A stretch of DNA of 64,000 nucleotides from Oscillospiraceae bacterium (GCA_017460835.1 JAFUAD010000012.1:62001-126000), one strand, 5' to 3'. Counted from the stretch's first letter, positions 32,872 to 40,365 are shown. The notes: generated from the letters alone by a model not told the origin. Numbers and translations are program-made.

Positions 32872-34752
32872 TCACAAATCAATCGTATAAATCCACGCGA
32901 TCACATCGCCGTCGTGCAGCGTAAAGCTGCCGCAGCCGACGGACGGGCGCTCGCCGTTCACGGTGTACGTCCAGCCGGAGAGATCGCCGAAATCGAACTC
33001 ATACAGCGACGCAATTCCGCGTACATACGCCGTTTCCACAACATCGCCGGACACGCCGTCCACCTCGATCTGAAGCTGATACGCCTTCACCGCGTCATAG
33101 AGCAGCGTCAGCGCATTTTCATCCGGCTCGATCGAAAACTCCGTCAGCGGCATGATGATGCCGTCCGCAGGGTATGCCTCGCTCCCGGGCAGCCCGCGGA
33201 TCACATCGCAGCGGATCTCCATTGTCACATTCCCGCCGCCGGTGTGGGCTTCCGGCGTATAAAACTGCTCCGGCGATTCGATTTTGATGAACCAGATCAG
33301 CGCGGTCGCAGCGCAGAAGACGCCGGCGATCGTCAGATAGGTTTTCGGGCTTTTCTGCTTCCGGAGGATGAAAAACAGCACCGCACCGCCGCAGACCGCC
33401 CCCGCCGCCGCCGTCAGCGGAATGCGGTAGGGGTATTTTTCCCGCTCCGTGCGGATCGGCTGCGCCGGCGCCGTGGTGCGCGCCGTACCGGAAGTGCCCG
33501 CTGCGGATTCCGCGGTCGTCTCCGTTTCCTGCGTGATGCTTCCCGCGGCGGAGGATGTTCCGAAAGCCGTTGTATCCTCCGTGCCGCCGGTCAGGGGCTG
33601 TGTATCCGTGCCGCTGCCGGAGGAGGAACTGCCCGTCCCGCCCGTTATCACCGGCTGCTGCGCGCTCCCGGGAGTCTGCGTTCCGCCTGTAACGGTCGCC
33701 GTTGTCGCAGTGCTGCGCGATGCGGGGGTTCCCGTCTGCGAGGTCTGCGTCTGCACCGGCTGGGCGGTCACAGTCTGCCGCTGCCACCTCGGCGATGCGC
33801 CGTGAAACAGATAAAAGCTGCCCTTTCCGCTCTGCTGCATCTCCGCAGCCGTCAGCGCCGTGAACACCTGCACGGTCGCCATCGTATTCGCAGCGCCGCC
33901 CATTGCATGCGCATACTGCCCCTCCGCGATGCGGAATTGCAGGATGCCGTCGAGCAGCGTATGCCCGTTTTGCTGAAAGCGGCTGTCGGTCAGCGGGTCA
34001 ATGCCGAGGCAGCAGAGCGCGATCATGACCTGCGCGGTGCTTTCGGGATTCTCCGCGCCGTAGCTCTGGTATGCCCCGCTCGGAAGCTGCGTATCTGCGA
34101 GAAAACCGATGCCGCGCTGCACCGCCGCGGAGACCTCCGGCTCATTGCGGTAGGGCGCGAGCGCCTGAAGGGTCATCGCCGTCACATCGGTGTCGCCCCT
34201 TGTCCCCTGAAGCGACCAGCCGCCGTCGGGCGCCTGCAAATCCACCAGCGCCGAGGCAAGCTGCGAATTCTCGTATTTGCTTGATTTTACGCCGTTATTC
34301 AGCAGATGCAGCCCGAAAATCCGGCTCATGATGCCGTTTTCCTCAGCGCTGCTGTCCAGTATGTCCGTGCAGACGGCAGACGCGCCGCCCCCACAGGCGG
34401 TCAGTGCCAGCGCAAGCCGTTCGCGGGAGCTCGCATTGATGACCGTTTCATGCGCAAGATAATCCGTCAGTGCATGCGCATAGCCGGATAAATTCACATC
34501 ATAATTCCCCGCCAGCGCCATCACATACCAGTCCGGCGAGGACATCCCGACGCGGGAGGTCAGCGTGCTGTCAACCCATTCCTGAACCGTCTGCCCGCCG
34601 CATTCCGCCGTGAGGATCTCCTGCGCATATTGCTGCACCGAGGCCCCCGCCGCCTGTGCCGGTACAGCGAAAAGCAGCCGGAGGCTGCTCAGGAGTACCT
34701 CCGAAGCAAGCAATCCGGCTGCGGGAATGCAAATATTCCGTTTTTGTTTCAT
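32872..34752 (-). CDS. Membrane-anchored alpha/alpha-toroid plus DUF4430 protein (intrinsic-factor-like)
   Basis: 626 residues: signal peptide (1-35), helical repeat region of the prenyltransferase/squalene-oxidase toroid type (about 40-320, for example DGGWSLQGTRGDTDVTAMTLQ and SGAYQSYGAENPESTAQVMIAL), a Thr/Ser/Gly-rich linker (about 325-440), two membrane helices (about 455-505), and a C-terminal DUF4430 domain ending SGWTYTVNGERPSVGCG and LHDGDVIAWIYT. Toroid plus DUF4430 is the domain pair of vertebrate intrinsic factor and transcobalamin. Lying under a cobalamin riboswitch with an ECF transporter, it most likely captures corrinoids at the cell surface (inference). Confidence 0.8.
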   Translation of the reverse strand: MKQKRNICIPAAGLLASEVLLSSLRLLFAVPAQAAGASVQQYAQEILTAECGGQTVQEWVDSTLTSRVGMSSPDWYVMALAGNYDVNLSGYAHALTDYLAHETVINASSRERLALALTACGGGASAVCTDILDSSAEENGIMSRIFGLHLLNNGVKSSKYENSQLASALVDLQAPDGGWSLQGTRGDTDVTAMTLQALAPYRNEPEVSAAVQRGIGFLADTQLPSGAYQSYGAENPESTAQVMIALCCLGIDPLTDSRFQQNGHTLLDGILQFRIAEGQYAHAMGGAANTMATVQVFTALTAAEMQQSGKGSFYLFHGASPRWQRQTVTAQPVQTQTSQTGTPASRSTATTATVTGGTQTPGSAQQPVITGGTGSSSSGSGTDTQPLTGGTEDTTAFGTSSAAGSITQETETTAESAAGTSGTARTTAPAQPIRTEREKYPYRIPLTAAAGAVCGGAVLFFILRKQKSPKTYLTIAGVFCAATALIWFIKIESPEQFYTPEAHTGGGNVTMEIRCDVIRGLPGSEAYPADGIIMPLTEFSIEPDENALTLLYDAVKAYQLQIEVDGVSGDVVETAYVRGIASLYEFDFGDLSGWTYTVNGERPSVGCGSFTLHDGDVIAWIYTIDL

Positions 34753-34753
34753 T

Positions 34754-35701
34754 TTAATCGTGCTCGCGGCGCATCATGAATGCGGTGCAGCCGGCAAGCA
34801 GCGCTGCGACTGCCAGTGCGGGGATCGCATCGGTATCGCCGGTCTTTGCGCCGGCAACGGTCACGGTGTTGTTGTTGCCCTGCGGCGCCGCGGTGGTATT
34901 GGACGAGGCGGCCGCAGTGGTCTTGTCGGTCGTGTGATCGGTCGTCTTTTCGGTCGTCGGCGCTGTGGTCTCAGCGGCATTGACAACCGCCTTGCAGACC
35001 GGCGGCACGATCGGCTTGCCGGAGAGGCTGCCGTCCGGATACTGCATCACATCCCTGTGTGCGCTGATGACCAGATCGCCGGCAGGCTCAGCCTTGATCG
35101 TGACCTGACCGTTTTCGTCGGTCACATAATCGGTATTTGTGCCGTTGATCGTGATGACGGCGCCGGAAACCGGCTCGGTCACGGCTGCCCAGTTCTCATC
35201 AAATCCGAGCGCATTGAGCGTCAGCGTGATCTCGCTGCCCTCATCGACCGTACCGGCATCCTTCACATCAAAATAGGAATACTGATCGCTGTAGCCCTTT
35301 GCATCGACATACACATATGCATACAGTCTGTCGCCGTCCTTGAGCGTGTCGGTCAGGCTGTTCGCGAATGCGTCGTTGATCGTATAGCCGTAGCTGCCGC
35401 CGTTGGTGACGCCCCAGAGTGTCTGGATGCTCAGACCCCAGTCAGACTGCACGGTGACATAGCCCTCGTCGCCGTAGAACTGATGATGTGTCAGCATCAG
35501 CGCGTCATTGACGGTCAGCGCGCCGTCTCCGTCTGCGTCGGTCAGTGTGATCGTTTCGTCCGTCACCTTCAGCTCACCGGCATTGGAAACGGTAACCTTG
35601 ATCTGCGGCGCCTCCTCCGCCGATGCCGGAACCGCTGCCGCTGCCGAGCAGAGGATCAGCGCTGCCGTGCTCAAAAATGCGATCTGTTTTTTCATGTTCA
35701 T
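34754..35701 (-). CDS. Secreted, wall-sorted protein with DUF4430-like domain (B12 operon)
   Basis: 315 residues: signal peptide (1-28, ending PASAEE), a domain of about 40-145 with DADGDGALTVNDALMLTHH, IQTLWG, YGYTIND and LKDGDRLYAYVYVD, which follows the layout of DUF4430/transcobalamin C-terminal domains with an added EF-hand-like loop, a beta domain (about 150-230), a Thr-rich linker, and a sorting tail (AKTGDTDAIPALAVAALLAGC...RREHD) like the TGD-type sortase signals of Clostridia. No sortase is in the window. Probably the outer corrinoid-binding partner of the next gene's product (inference). Confidence 0.72.
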   Translation of the reverse strand: MNMKKQIAFLSTAALILCSAAAAVPASAEEAPQIKVTVSNAGELKVTDETITLTDADGDGALTVNDALMLTHHQFYGDEGYVTVQSDWGLSIQTLWGVTNGGSYGYTINDAFANSLTDTLKDGDRLYAYVYVDAKGYSDQYSYFDVKDAGTVDEGSEITLTLNALGFDENWAAVTEPVSGAVITINGTNTDYVTDENGQVTIKAEPAGDLVISAHRDVMQYPDGSLSGKPIVPPVCKAVVNAAETTAPTTEKTTDHTTDKTTAAASSNTTAAPQGNNNTVTVAGAKTGDTDAIPALAVAALLAGCTAFMMRREHD

Positions 35702-35726
35702 GCACTCCTTTTTTTATTTTATAGTG

Positions 35727-36017
35727 TCAGGGTTTTGTTTCGGATTTTTGCCGTGCCAGCTTTGCCCTTGTGCGTCTGCGCTTTGCGGCGATCCGCTTTT
35801 GCAGGCGCCGCTCCGCATAGCCGTCGTCACGCGGGGGCTTCAGCCCGGCCGCCTCCAGCGCTCTGGGGAACGGCCCGAGGTGTGCTTTGATCAGCACGAC
35901 CTCCTCCGCAGTGAAATCGCTGCGGTGCGGAAGGCGGTCTTCGCCCCCGGAGAGCAGTGCCGCATGCTTGCGCCGAAGCAGCCCGGCGGCATAGGCCGCG
36001 CCATCTTCCCGCTTCAT
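35727..36017 (-). CDS. Small basic protein resembling a homing-endonuclease-associated repeat
   Basis: 96 residues, Arg/Lys-rich. Residues 40-62 (AHLGPFPRALEAAGLKPPRDD) resemble the short repeat found beside HNH and homing endonucleases (FGSWxxALxxAGL), preceded by an acidic helix (DFTAEEVVLIK) and followed by a strongly basic helix. No nuclease motif. The ATG at 36017 follows GGGGGTG by six bases. First clear gene after the cobalamin riboswitch, 25 bases ahead of the DUF4430-like gene. A DNA- or RNA-binding role is possible. Confidence 0.55.
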   Translation of the reverse strand: MKREDGAAYAAGLLRRKHAALLSGGEDRLPHRSDFTAEEVVLIKAHLGPFPRALEAAGLKPPRDDGYAERRLQKRIAAKRRRTRAKLARQKSETKP

Positions 36018-36130
36018 TTCAGCACCCCCGATGACAAAAAATGCACCTTTTCCGCGAATGCGAAAAAAGCGCAACAGTCCAAAGCCCTCCGCAAATCACG
36101 CAAAAGGCTTTCAACGGCTGCACTTTTCAT
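36014..36130 (-). CDS. Possible 38-codon leader ORF after the riboswitch terminator
   Basis: Starts ATG five bases past the riboswitch terminator T-run and ends in a TGA that overlaps the next ATG (ATGA), as coupled genes do. The peptide (MKSAAVESLLRDLRRAL...) is plausible but has no clear Shine-Dalgarno and no recognised family. Might instead be untranslated leader. Confidence 0.3.
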   Translation of the reverse strand: MKSAAVESLLRDLRRALDCCAFFAFAEKVHFLSSGVLK

Positions 36131-36134
36131 GCCC

Positions 36135-36160
36135 AAAAATGTGAGCAGCTCCGGCTGCCC
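36135..36160 (-). terminator. Terminator of the cobalamin riboswitch
   Basis: Minus strand GGGCAGC-CGGA-GCTGCTC (seven pairs, one G-U) followed by ACA and five T (36139-36135), 10 bases beyond the aptamer P1. Probably forms when ligand is bound. Confidence 0.78.
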
Positions 36161-36170
36161 GAACCGATCC

Positions 36171-36269
36171 TGTATCCGGCGAGTATTCCGACTTTGACGG
36201 CAGTGGCGGCTGCGGCGGATTTTCACCGCGCTTCCCTCTGATCCGCAGATTTCTGCGGAGCCGAATACA
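36171..36269 (-). ncRNA. Cobalamin riboswitch (compact)
   Basis: Minus-strand leader, 99 bases. Closing stem P1: TGTATTCGGC (36269-36260) with GCCGGATACA (36180-36171). Inside: a CCGCAGA/TCTGCGG hairpin, then AGAGGGAA, GCGGTGAAAATCCGC, GCAGCCGCCACTG and the B12-box form AGTCGGAATACTCGCC. All core blocks of the cobalamin class occur in order. The short length suggests the Cbl-II-like form without the large peripheral domain. It lies between a consensus promoter and an intrinsic terminator, ahead of the seven-gene uptake operon. Confidence 0.9.
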
Positions 36270-36290
36270 CTGTATTCAGTTTTCGCTCCT

Positions 36291-36319
36291 ATTATAACAC
36301 AAATCTCCCCATTTGTCAA
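36291..36319 (-). promoter_or_regulatory. Sigma-A promoter of the cobalamin uptake operon
   Basis: Minus strand TTGACA (36319-36314), 17-base spacer, TATAAT (36296-36291) preceded by TGT (extended -10): near-ideal strength. Predicted start near 36284, 15 bases before the aptamer. The -35 is seven bases from the edge of the right repeat cluster. Confidence 0.88.
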
Positions 36320-36325
36320 CCCACC

Positions 36326-36641
36326 GCGGGCAGTGCCCGCAGCCGGTTTGGCTTCGCGGGTTTCTTGTTGTATGCTCCTAATCTCAATCAGGGCGCAGCA
36401 CAGGAGTGTGCTGGCCGGCAGTGCCGGCCTCCATTTTGGCTTCGCGGGTTTCTTGTTGCATGCTCCCAATCTTATTCAGGACGCAGCACAGGAGTGTGCT
36501 GCCCGTTTGGTTCATGCTCCCACTATTCGTATGCGGATACTACCGCCTGCACGCCCAAGCGTGCCCACCTATTCGGCTGAGACAAGAGATTCAACTCCGC
36601 TCATTATGGTGCGAAGCGAATTGGCAGCGGGCACTGCCCGC
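36326..36641. repeat. Hairpin-rich repeat cluster, right (inverted relative to left)
   Basis: Starts GCGGGCAGTGCCCGC (36326-36340), then two tandem copies of a roughly 90-bp unit (TTTGGCTTCGCGGGTTTCTTG at 36347 and 36435, each with GCAGCACAGGAGTGTGCTG), separated by GGCCGGCAGTGCCGGCC (36413-36429). These are followed by a GCACGC...GCGTGC-type hairpin, ATTCGGCTGAGACAAGAG, ATTATGGTGCGAAGCGAA (36603-36620) and GCGGGCACTGCCCGC (36627-36641). Reading outward from the operon, the order matches the left cluster. Confidence 0.85.
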
Positions 36642-36683
36642 CCGGCGTGCGCGGAATATACCATTACACAGTAAATACACAGC

Positions 36684-36715
36684 AAAAGGCCGGTACAATC
36701 CATACCGGCCTTTTT
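36684..36715. terminator. Intrinsic terminator of tRNA-Thr (bidirectional)
   Basis: AAAAGGCCGGTA (36684-36695) pairs with TACCGGCCTTTTT (36703-36715), 7-base loop. T-runs occur on both strands; it lies six bases beyond the tRNA on the minus strand. Confidence 0.85.
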
Positions 36716-36720
36716 CAAAG

Positions 36721-36793
36721 AGCTGTTTACTGGAGTCGAACCAGCGACCTCATCCTTACCAAGGATGTGCTCTACCTACTGAGCTAAAACAGC
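36721..36793 (-). tRNA. tRNA-Thr (anticodon GGT)
   Basis: Minus strand folds as a cloverleaf: acceptor GCTGTTT/AAACAGC with T discriminator, D-arm TAGCTCAGTAGGTAGAGCA, anticodon stem CATCC-TTGGTAA-GGATG giving anticodon GGT, and T-arm CTGGTTCGACTCCAG. CCA is not encoded. Own promoter and terminator. Confidence 0.96.
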
Positions 36794-36837
36794 ATATTTT
36801 CCGTAAACACTCACGTTTTCGCGGCGATTACTGTATT

Positions 36838-36866
36838 ATTATACAGCAAAGCAGCAAAAATGTCAA
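36838..36866 (-). promoter_or_regulatory. Sigma-A promoter of tRNA-Thr
   Basis: Minus strand TTGACA (36866-36861), 17-base spacer, TATAAT (36843-36838), both perfect. Confidence 0.88.
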
Positions 36867-36974
36867 GGGGACAAATCAAAAAACGCGAAATTCGTCATGT
36901 TATACAATTATTTCGACTGCAATACGAATATTTTGCGTTATTATTAGAAAATCCCGAAAATCTCTCCGAATCGC

Positions 36975-37003
36975 TTGAAATCATGCAAATGATATGGTAA
37001 AAT
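36975..37003 (+). promoter_or_regulatory. Promoter of the GH25 protein gene
   Basis: TTGAAA (36975-36980), 17-base spacer, TAAAAT (36998-37003) with TGG before it (extended -10). Leader of about 80 bases, then GGGAGG before the ATG. Confidence 0.65.
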
Positions 37004-37091
37004 GAAAACACAGAGAAAAGAAATTGGGCATAATTTCAGGCAAAGAAACAGATGCATATGCCTTTTGGGTTGATTTTAGGGAGGATTTACA

Positions 37092-38516
37092 ATGTTATTC
37101 CGCACAAAAAGGTGCTTTGCGGCAGGGCTCGCGGCGCTGATTGCCGCGGCAGCCATGATGACACCCGCTTCCGCTGCGCTGTCCGATGAAAACGGCGACG
37201 GCGTTGTCAATGTGTTCGATTATGTCCTGTCAAAGCGCGCCATGCTTCAGGGAACCGCGCCGGTCAATCTCAGCGTCTCCGGGACGGAGGCCGCACCCGG
37301 CGAATTCGCTGTTGTTTATGTTGATCTCGAAGGGCTCTCCGGCTATGCCGGCATCGACCTGACGCTGCACTATGCCGAGGGGCTGACCCCCGCCGCGCCG
37401 GATGACGGCGATATCATCTGCGTGTATGCCGAGCCGGAATCCGGAACGGTCTGCGATGCAGAGCTGCTTGAGGATACATACAGCATCCGCTTTGCGGCAG
37501 ACTGCGCCTTCCCGACAGAGGAGGATGCCGCGCTGTTCAGCGTATCCTTCCTGATTCCGGAGGAGACGGAGATCGGAACCGTTCTGCCGCTTTCTCTCTC
37601 CGATGTGCAGATTACGAACGCAGACGGCGCGCCGCTCGCCGTCCTGACGGAATTCGGCAGTGTCACGGTCTGCGAGCCGTATGAGCTGCCGCAGGATCCG
37701 CCGCCGGTCACGGAGATTCCGGTTGATCCGCCTGCTACGGACACGGAGCCCGCCGTCACCACCACAACGGCATCGGCGCCGGTGACGACAACGACCACCG
37801 CAGCGACCACCGTCACGACCGTTTCCGTGAGCACATCCGCGACAACGCAGACCACTGCCTCCGAAACGACAGCAGCGACGACCACGACCTTTGTCCGGAA
37901 GGGCATTGATGTGTCGCAGTATCAGGGCAATATCAATTTCAAAAAGGTCGCAGCCGACGAAAACGGCGAATTTGCGGTTCTGCGCGCGGGATACGGCAGA
38001 TATCTCAAGCAGGAGGACCCGAAATTCAGAACCTATTACGATGATGCAAAGGCAGCGGGCATTCCGGTCGGCGCATACTGGTTCTCCTATGCCAAGACGC
38101 CGGAGCAGGCGCGCATTGAGGCGAATGTCTGCATGCAGGTGCTCGGCGACCGCGCGTTTGAGTATCCGATCGCACTCGATATCGAGACCGAGTATCAGGC
38201 GACCAAGCTGACGCAGGAGGAGGTCTCCGCGATCATTGATGCGTTTTGCAGCGAGGTGCAGGCAAAGGGCTATTATGTTGTGATTTACAGCTTCTCCTCC
38301 TTCCTCAAAAAGCAGGTTTCGGCGGAAATGTTCCGGAAATACGATGTCTGGGTCGCGCACACCAATGTGTCCAAGCCCAGCTTTTCCGGCAATTACGGCG
38401 CATGGCAGTATTCATGGACCGGCTCCGTGGACGGCATCAGCACAGATGTGGATCTCGATTACTGCTACCGCGACTATCCTGCGATCATGCAGCGCAAGCA
38501 CCTGAACGGATATTGA
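37092..38516 (+). CDS. Secreted GH25 muramidase with dockerin-like and cohesin-like modules
   Basis: 474 residues: signal peptide (1-29), a single dockerin-type calcium loop DENGDGVVNVFDYVLSKRAML (31-51), a cohesin-like beta domain (about 58-195; EFAVVYVDLEGLSGYAGIDLTLHY), a Pro then Thr-rich linker (about 200-270), and a C-terminal glycoside hydrolase 25 domain starting GIDVSQYQGNINF with catalytic acids in the first Asp and the LDIETEY strand, ending VDLDYCY. Cleaves peptidoglycan between MurNAc and GlcNAc by family. The dockerin-like loop is half of a normal dockerin. A role in wall turnover or surface attachment is likely. Confidence 0.85.
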   Translation: MLFRTKRCFAAGLAALIAAAAMMTPASAALSDENGDGVVNVFDYVLSKRAMLQGTAPVNLSVSGTEAAPGEFAVVYVDLEGLSGYAGIDLTLHYAEGLTPAAPDDGDIICVYAEPESGTVCDAELLEDTYSIRFAADCAFPTEEDAALFSVSFLIPEETEIGTVLPLSLSDVQITNADGAPLAVLTEFGSVTVCEPYELPQDPPPVTEIPVDPPATDTEPAVTTTTASAPVTTTTTAATTVTTVSVSTSATTQTTASETTAATTTTFVRKGIDVSQYQGNINFKKVAADENGEFAVLRAGYGRYLKQEDPKFRTYYDDAKAAGIPVGAYWFSYAKTPEQARIEANVCMQVLGDRAFEYPIALDIETEYQATKLTQEEVSAIIDAFCSEVQAKGYYVVIYSFSSFLKKQVSAEMFRKYDVWVAHTNVSKPSFSGNYGAWQYSWTGSVDGISTDVDLDYCYRDYPAIMQRKHLNGY

Positions 38517-38529
38517 TTGCAATACACAG

Positions 38530-38562
38530 CAGCCCGGGGGCAATTGCTTCCGGGCTGTTTTT
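38530..38562 (+). terminator. Intrinsic terminator of the GH25 gene
   Basis: CAGCCCGGGGGCAATTGC then TTCCGGGCTG: eight or more pairs followed by five T, 13 bases after the stop. Confidence 0.88.
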
Positions 38563-38602
38563 GTGCATGAAAAAGCGCGCCGATTCCGCCAAAAAGTTCC
38601 AT

Positions 38603-38634
38603 TGATAAATCGAAAAAAAGCGCTTACAATACTA
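38603..38634 (+). promoter_or_regulatory. Possible forespore (sigma-G-type) promoter of the spore protein gene
   Basis: TGATAA (38603) and CAATACTA (38627-38634) loosely fit sigma-G -35 and -10 consensus with near-normal spacing. No sigma-A promoter is visible upstream of this gene. Confidence 0.35.
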
Positions 38635-38737
38635 TCACGGCAGCAAACTTCATGCGGCGCTCCGAAATGCGGGCGGCATGCATGGGCGCTGCCCGCAAAC
38701 AATCCGAACACCACAAAAGGATAAGGAGAGATTCACA

Positions 38738-38917
38738 ATGAAGGGTGAAATGACACAGAAGGGCAAGGAAGCCCTCGAGCGCTTCAAGATGGAGTCCGCA
38801 AACGAAGTCGGCGTGAGCCTGAGCAACGGCTACAACGGCGACCTGACCTCCCGTCAGGCCGGTTCGATCGGCGGCCAGATGGTCAAGAAGATGATCGACG
38901 CTTACAAGATGCAGTAA
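38738..38917 (+). CDS. Alpha/beta-type small acid-soluble spore protein
   Basis: 59 residues. DNA-binding spore protein that protects the chromosome. Contains the germination-protease region KMESANEVGV and the second family block YNGDLTSRQAGSIGGQMVKKMIDAY. AAGGAGAG precedes the ATG at 38738. Confidence 0.92.
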   Translation: MKGEMTQKGKEALERFKMESANEVGVSLSNGYNGDLTSRQAGSIGGQMVKKMIDAYKMQ

Positions 38918-38930
38918 GAGCGCAACGGCT

Positions 38931-38970
38931 TGCCCGGTATCCCGCGAAACAGGGATACCGGGCATATTTC
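38931..38970 (+). terminator. Terminator hairpin after the spore protein gene
   Basis: Perfect 13-bp stem TGCCCGGTATCCC/GGGATACCGGGCA with an 8-base loop, followed by TATTTC, 14 bases after the stop. Confidence 0.7.
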
Positions 38971-39013
38971 TGCGGATTCACATGAGAAATCCGAAAAAAT
39001 GCGGAAATAACTC

Positions 39014-39042
39014 TTGCATCTTTTCAGAGAATATGATATAAT
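39014..39042 (+). promoter_or_regulatory. Extended -10 promoter of glyA
   Basis: TTGCAT (39014-39019), 17-base spacer, TATAAT (39037-39042) preceded by TGA. Confidence 0.8.
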
Positions 39043-39090
39043 GTATGTATCTGCCCTGTGAAAGGGAAAAAACGGAAAGGAAGAAAAAAC

Positions 39091-40344
39091 ATGTTCAACG
39101 ATCTGATTGATACGATCGGCTATGTCGCAAAGTGCGACCCGGCGGTCGGGGAAGCGATGCAGAAGGAGCTGGCAAGACAGCGCCGCAACCTGGAGCTGAT
39201 CGCGAGCGAGAATATCGTCTCGCCGGCGGTCATGGCGGCAATGGGCTCCGTGCTGACAAATAAGTATGCAGAGGGCTATCCGGGCAAGCGGTATTACGGC
39301 GGCTGCGAGTGCGTCGATATCGTCGAGGAAATCGCGATCGAGCGCGCAAAGGAGCTGTTCGGCGCAAAGTTTGCGAATGTGCAGGCACATTCGGGCGCAC
39401 AGGCCAATACTGCGGTGTATTTCGCACTGCTCCAGCCGGGCGACACCGTCCTCGGCATGAGCCTTGCGCACGGCGGCCACCTGACCCACGGCTCTCCGGT
39501 CAACCTGTCCGGCAAATACTTCAACTTCATCTCCTACGGCCTCGGCGATGACGAGTACATTGACTATGACGCAGTGGAAAAGCTCGCGAAGGAGCATCAG
39601 CCGAAGCTGATCGTTGCCGGTGCATCGGCATATCCGCGCGCGATTGATTTCAAGCGTCTGGCCGATATCGCACACAATGCCGGCGCACTGCTGATGGTCG
39701 ATATGGCGCATATCGCAGGACTGGTTGCGGCAGGTCTGCATCAGTCTCCGGTCGGGCTTGCGGATGTCGTCACGACCACCACGCACAAGACCCTGCGCGG
39801 ACCGCGCGGCGGCCTCATCCTCACGAACGACGAGGAGCTCGCAAAGAAGATCAACAAGGCAATCTTCCCCGGCATCCAGGGCGGCCCGCTGATGCATGTC
39901 ATCGCCGGAAAGGCAGTCTGCTTCGGTGAGGCGCTGAAGCCGGAGTTCAAGGCATATGCAAAGCAGATCGTGGACAATGCACAGGCGCTCGCAAAGGGGC
40001 TGCTCGACCGCGGCTTCGATCTGGTTTCCGGCGGCACGGACAACCACCTGATGCTCGTCGATCTCCGCCCGGTTCACATCACCGGCAAGGAGATGGAGCA
40101 CCGCCTTGACGAGGTGTATATCACCGTCAACAAGAATGCGATTCCGAACGATCCGGAGAAGCCGATGGTCACCAGCGGCATCCGCGTCGGCACACCGGCT
40201 GTCACGAGCCGCGGCCTTGTCACGGAGGATATGGAAAAGATCGCGGAGTACATGTATCTGACCGCAACACAGTTCGAGACAAAGGCGGACGAGATCCGCG
40301 AGGGCGTCTGCGCGCTGTGCGCAAAGTATCCGCTGTACGAGTGA
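39091..40344 (+). CDS. glyA: Serine hydroxymethyltransferase
   Basis: PLP enzyme interconverting serine and glycine with tetrahydrofolate, a main one-carbon source. 417 residues. PLP lysine in [19 protein letters not shown] near residue 230, substrate region [19 protein letters not shown] at the start, and [23 protein letters not shown] precedes the ATG at 39091; a longer frame starts within the leader. Monocistronic. Confidence 0.97.
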   Translation: MFNDLIDTIGYVAKCDPAVGEAMQKELARQRRNLELIASENIVSPAVMAAMGSVLTNKYAEGYPGKRYYGGCECVDIVEEIAIERAKELFGAKFANVQAHSGAQANTAVYFALLQPGDTVLGMSLAHGGHLTHGSPVNLSGKYFNFISYGLGDDEYIDYDAVEKLAKEHQPKLIVAGASAYPRAIDFKRLADIAHNAGALLMVDMAHIAGLVAAGLHQSPVGLADVVTTTTHKTLRGPRGGLILTNDEELAKKINKAIFPGIQGGPLMHVIAGKAVCFGEALKPEFKAYAKQIVDNAQALAKGLLDRGFDLVSGGTDNHLMLVDLRPVHITGKEMEHRLDEVYITVNKNAIPNDPEKPMVTSGIRVGTPAVTSRGLVTEDMEKIAEYMYLTATQFETKADEIREGVCALCAKYPLYE

Positions 40345-40365
40345 TCCGTACAAATCAACAGCAAA

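Noticed and set aside
36131..36469. Upstream extension of the minus-strand frame ending at 36014
   Set aside because: The extension would read through the repeat cluster, the promoter and the cobalamin aptamer; only the short 3' part could be translated.
36333..36978. Overlapping plus-strand frames (113-190 codons) through the right repeat cluster
   Set aside because: They run through repeats and, in one case, through the antisense strand of tRNA-Thr; no initiation signal.
37020..37090. Riboswitch in the GH25 gene leader
   Set aside because: The leader is short and lacks the conserved cores of c-di-GMP, lysine or other classes I could compare by eye; only a weak GGCA/TGCC stem is present.
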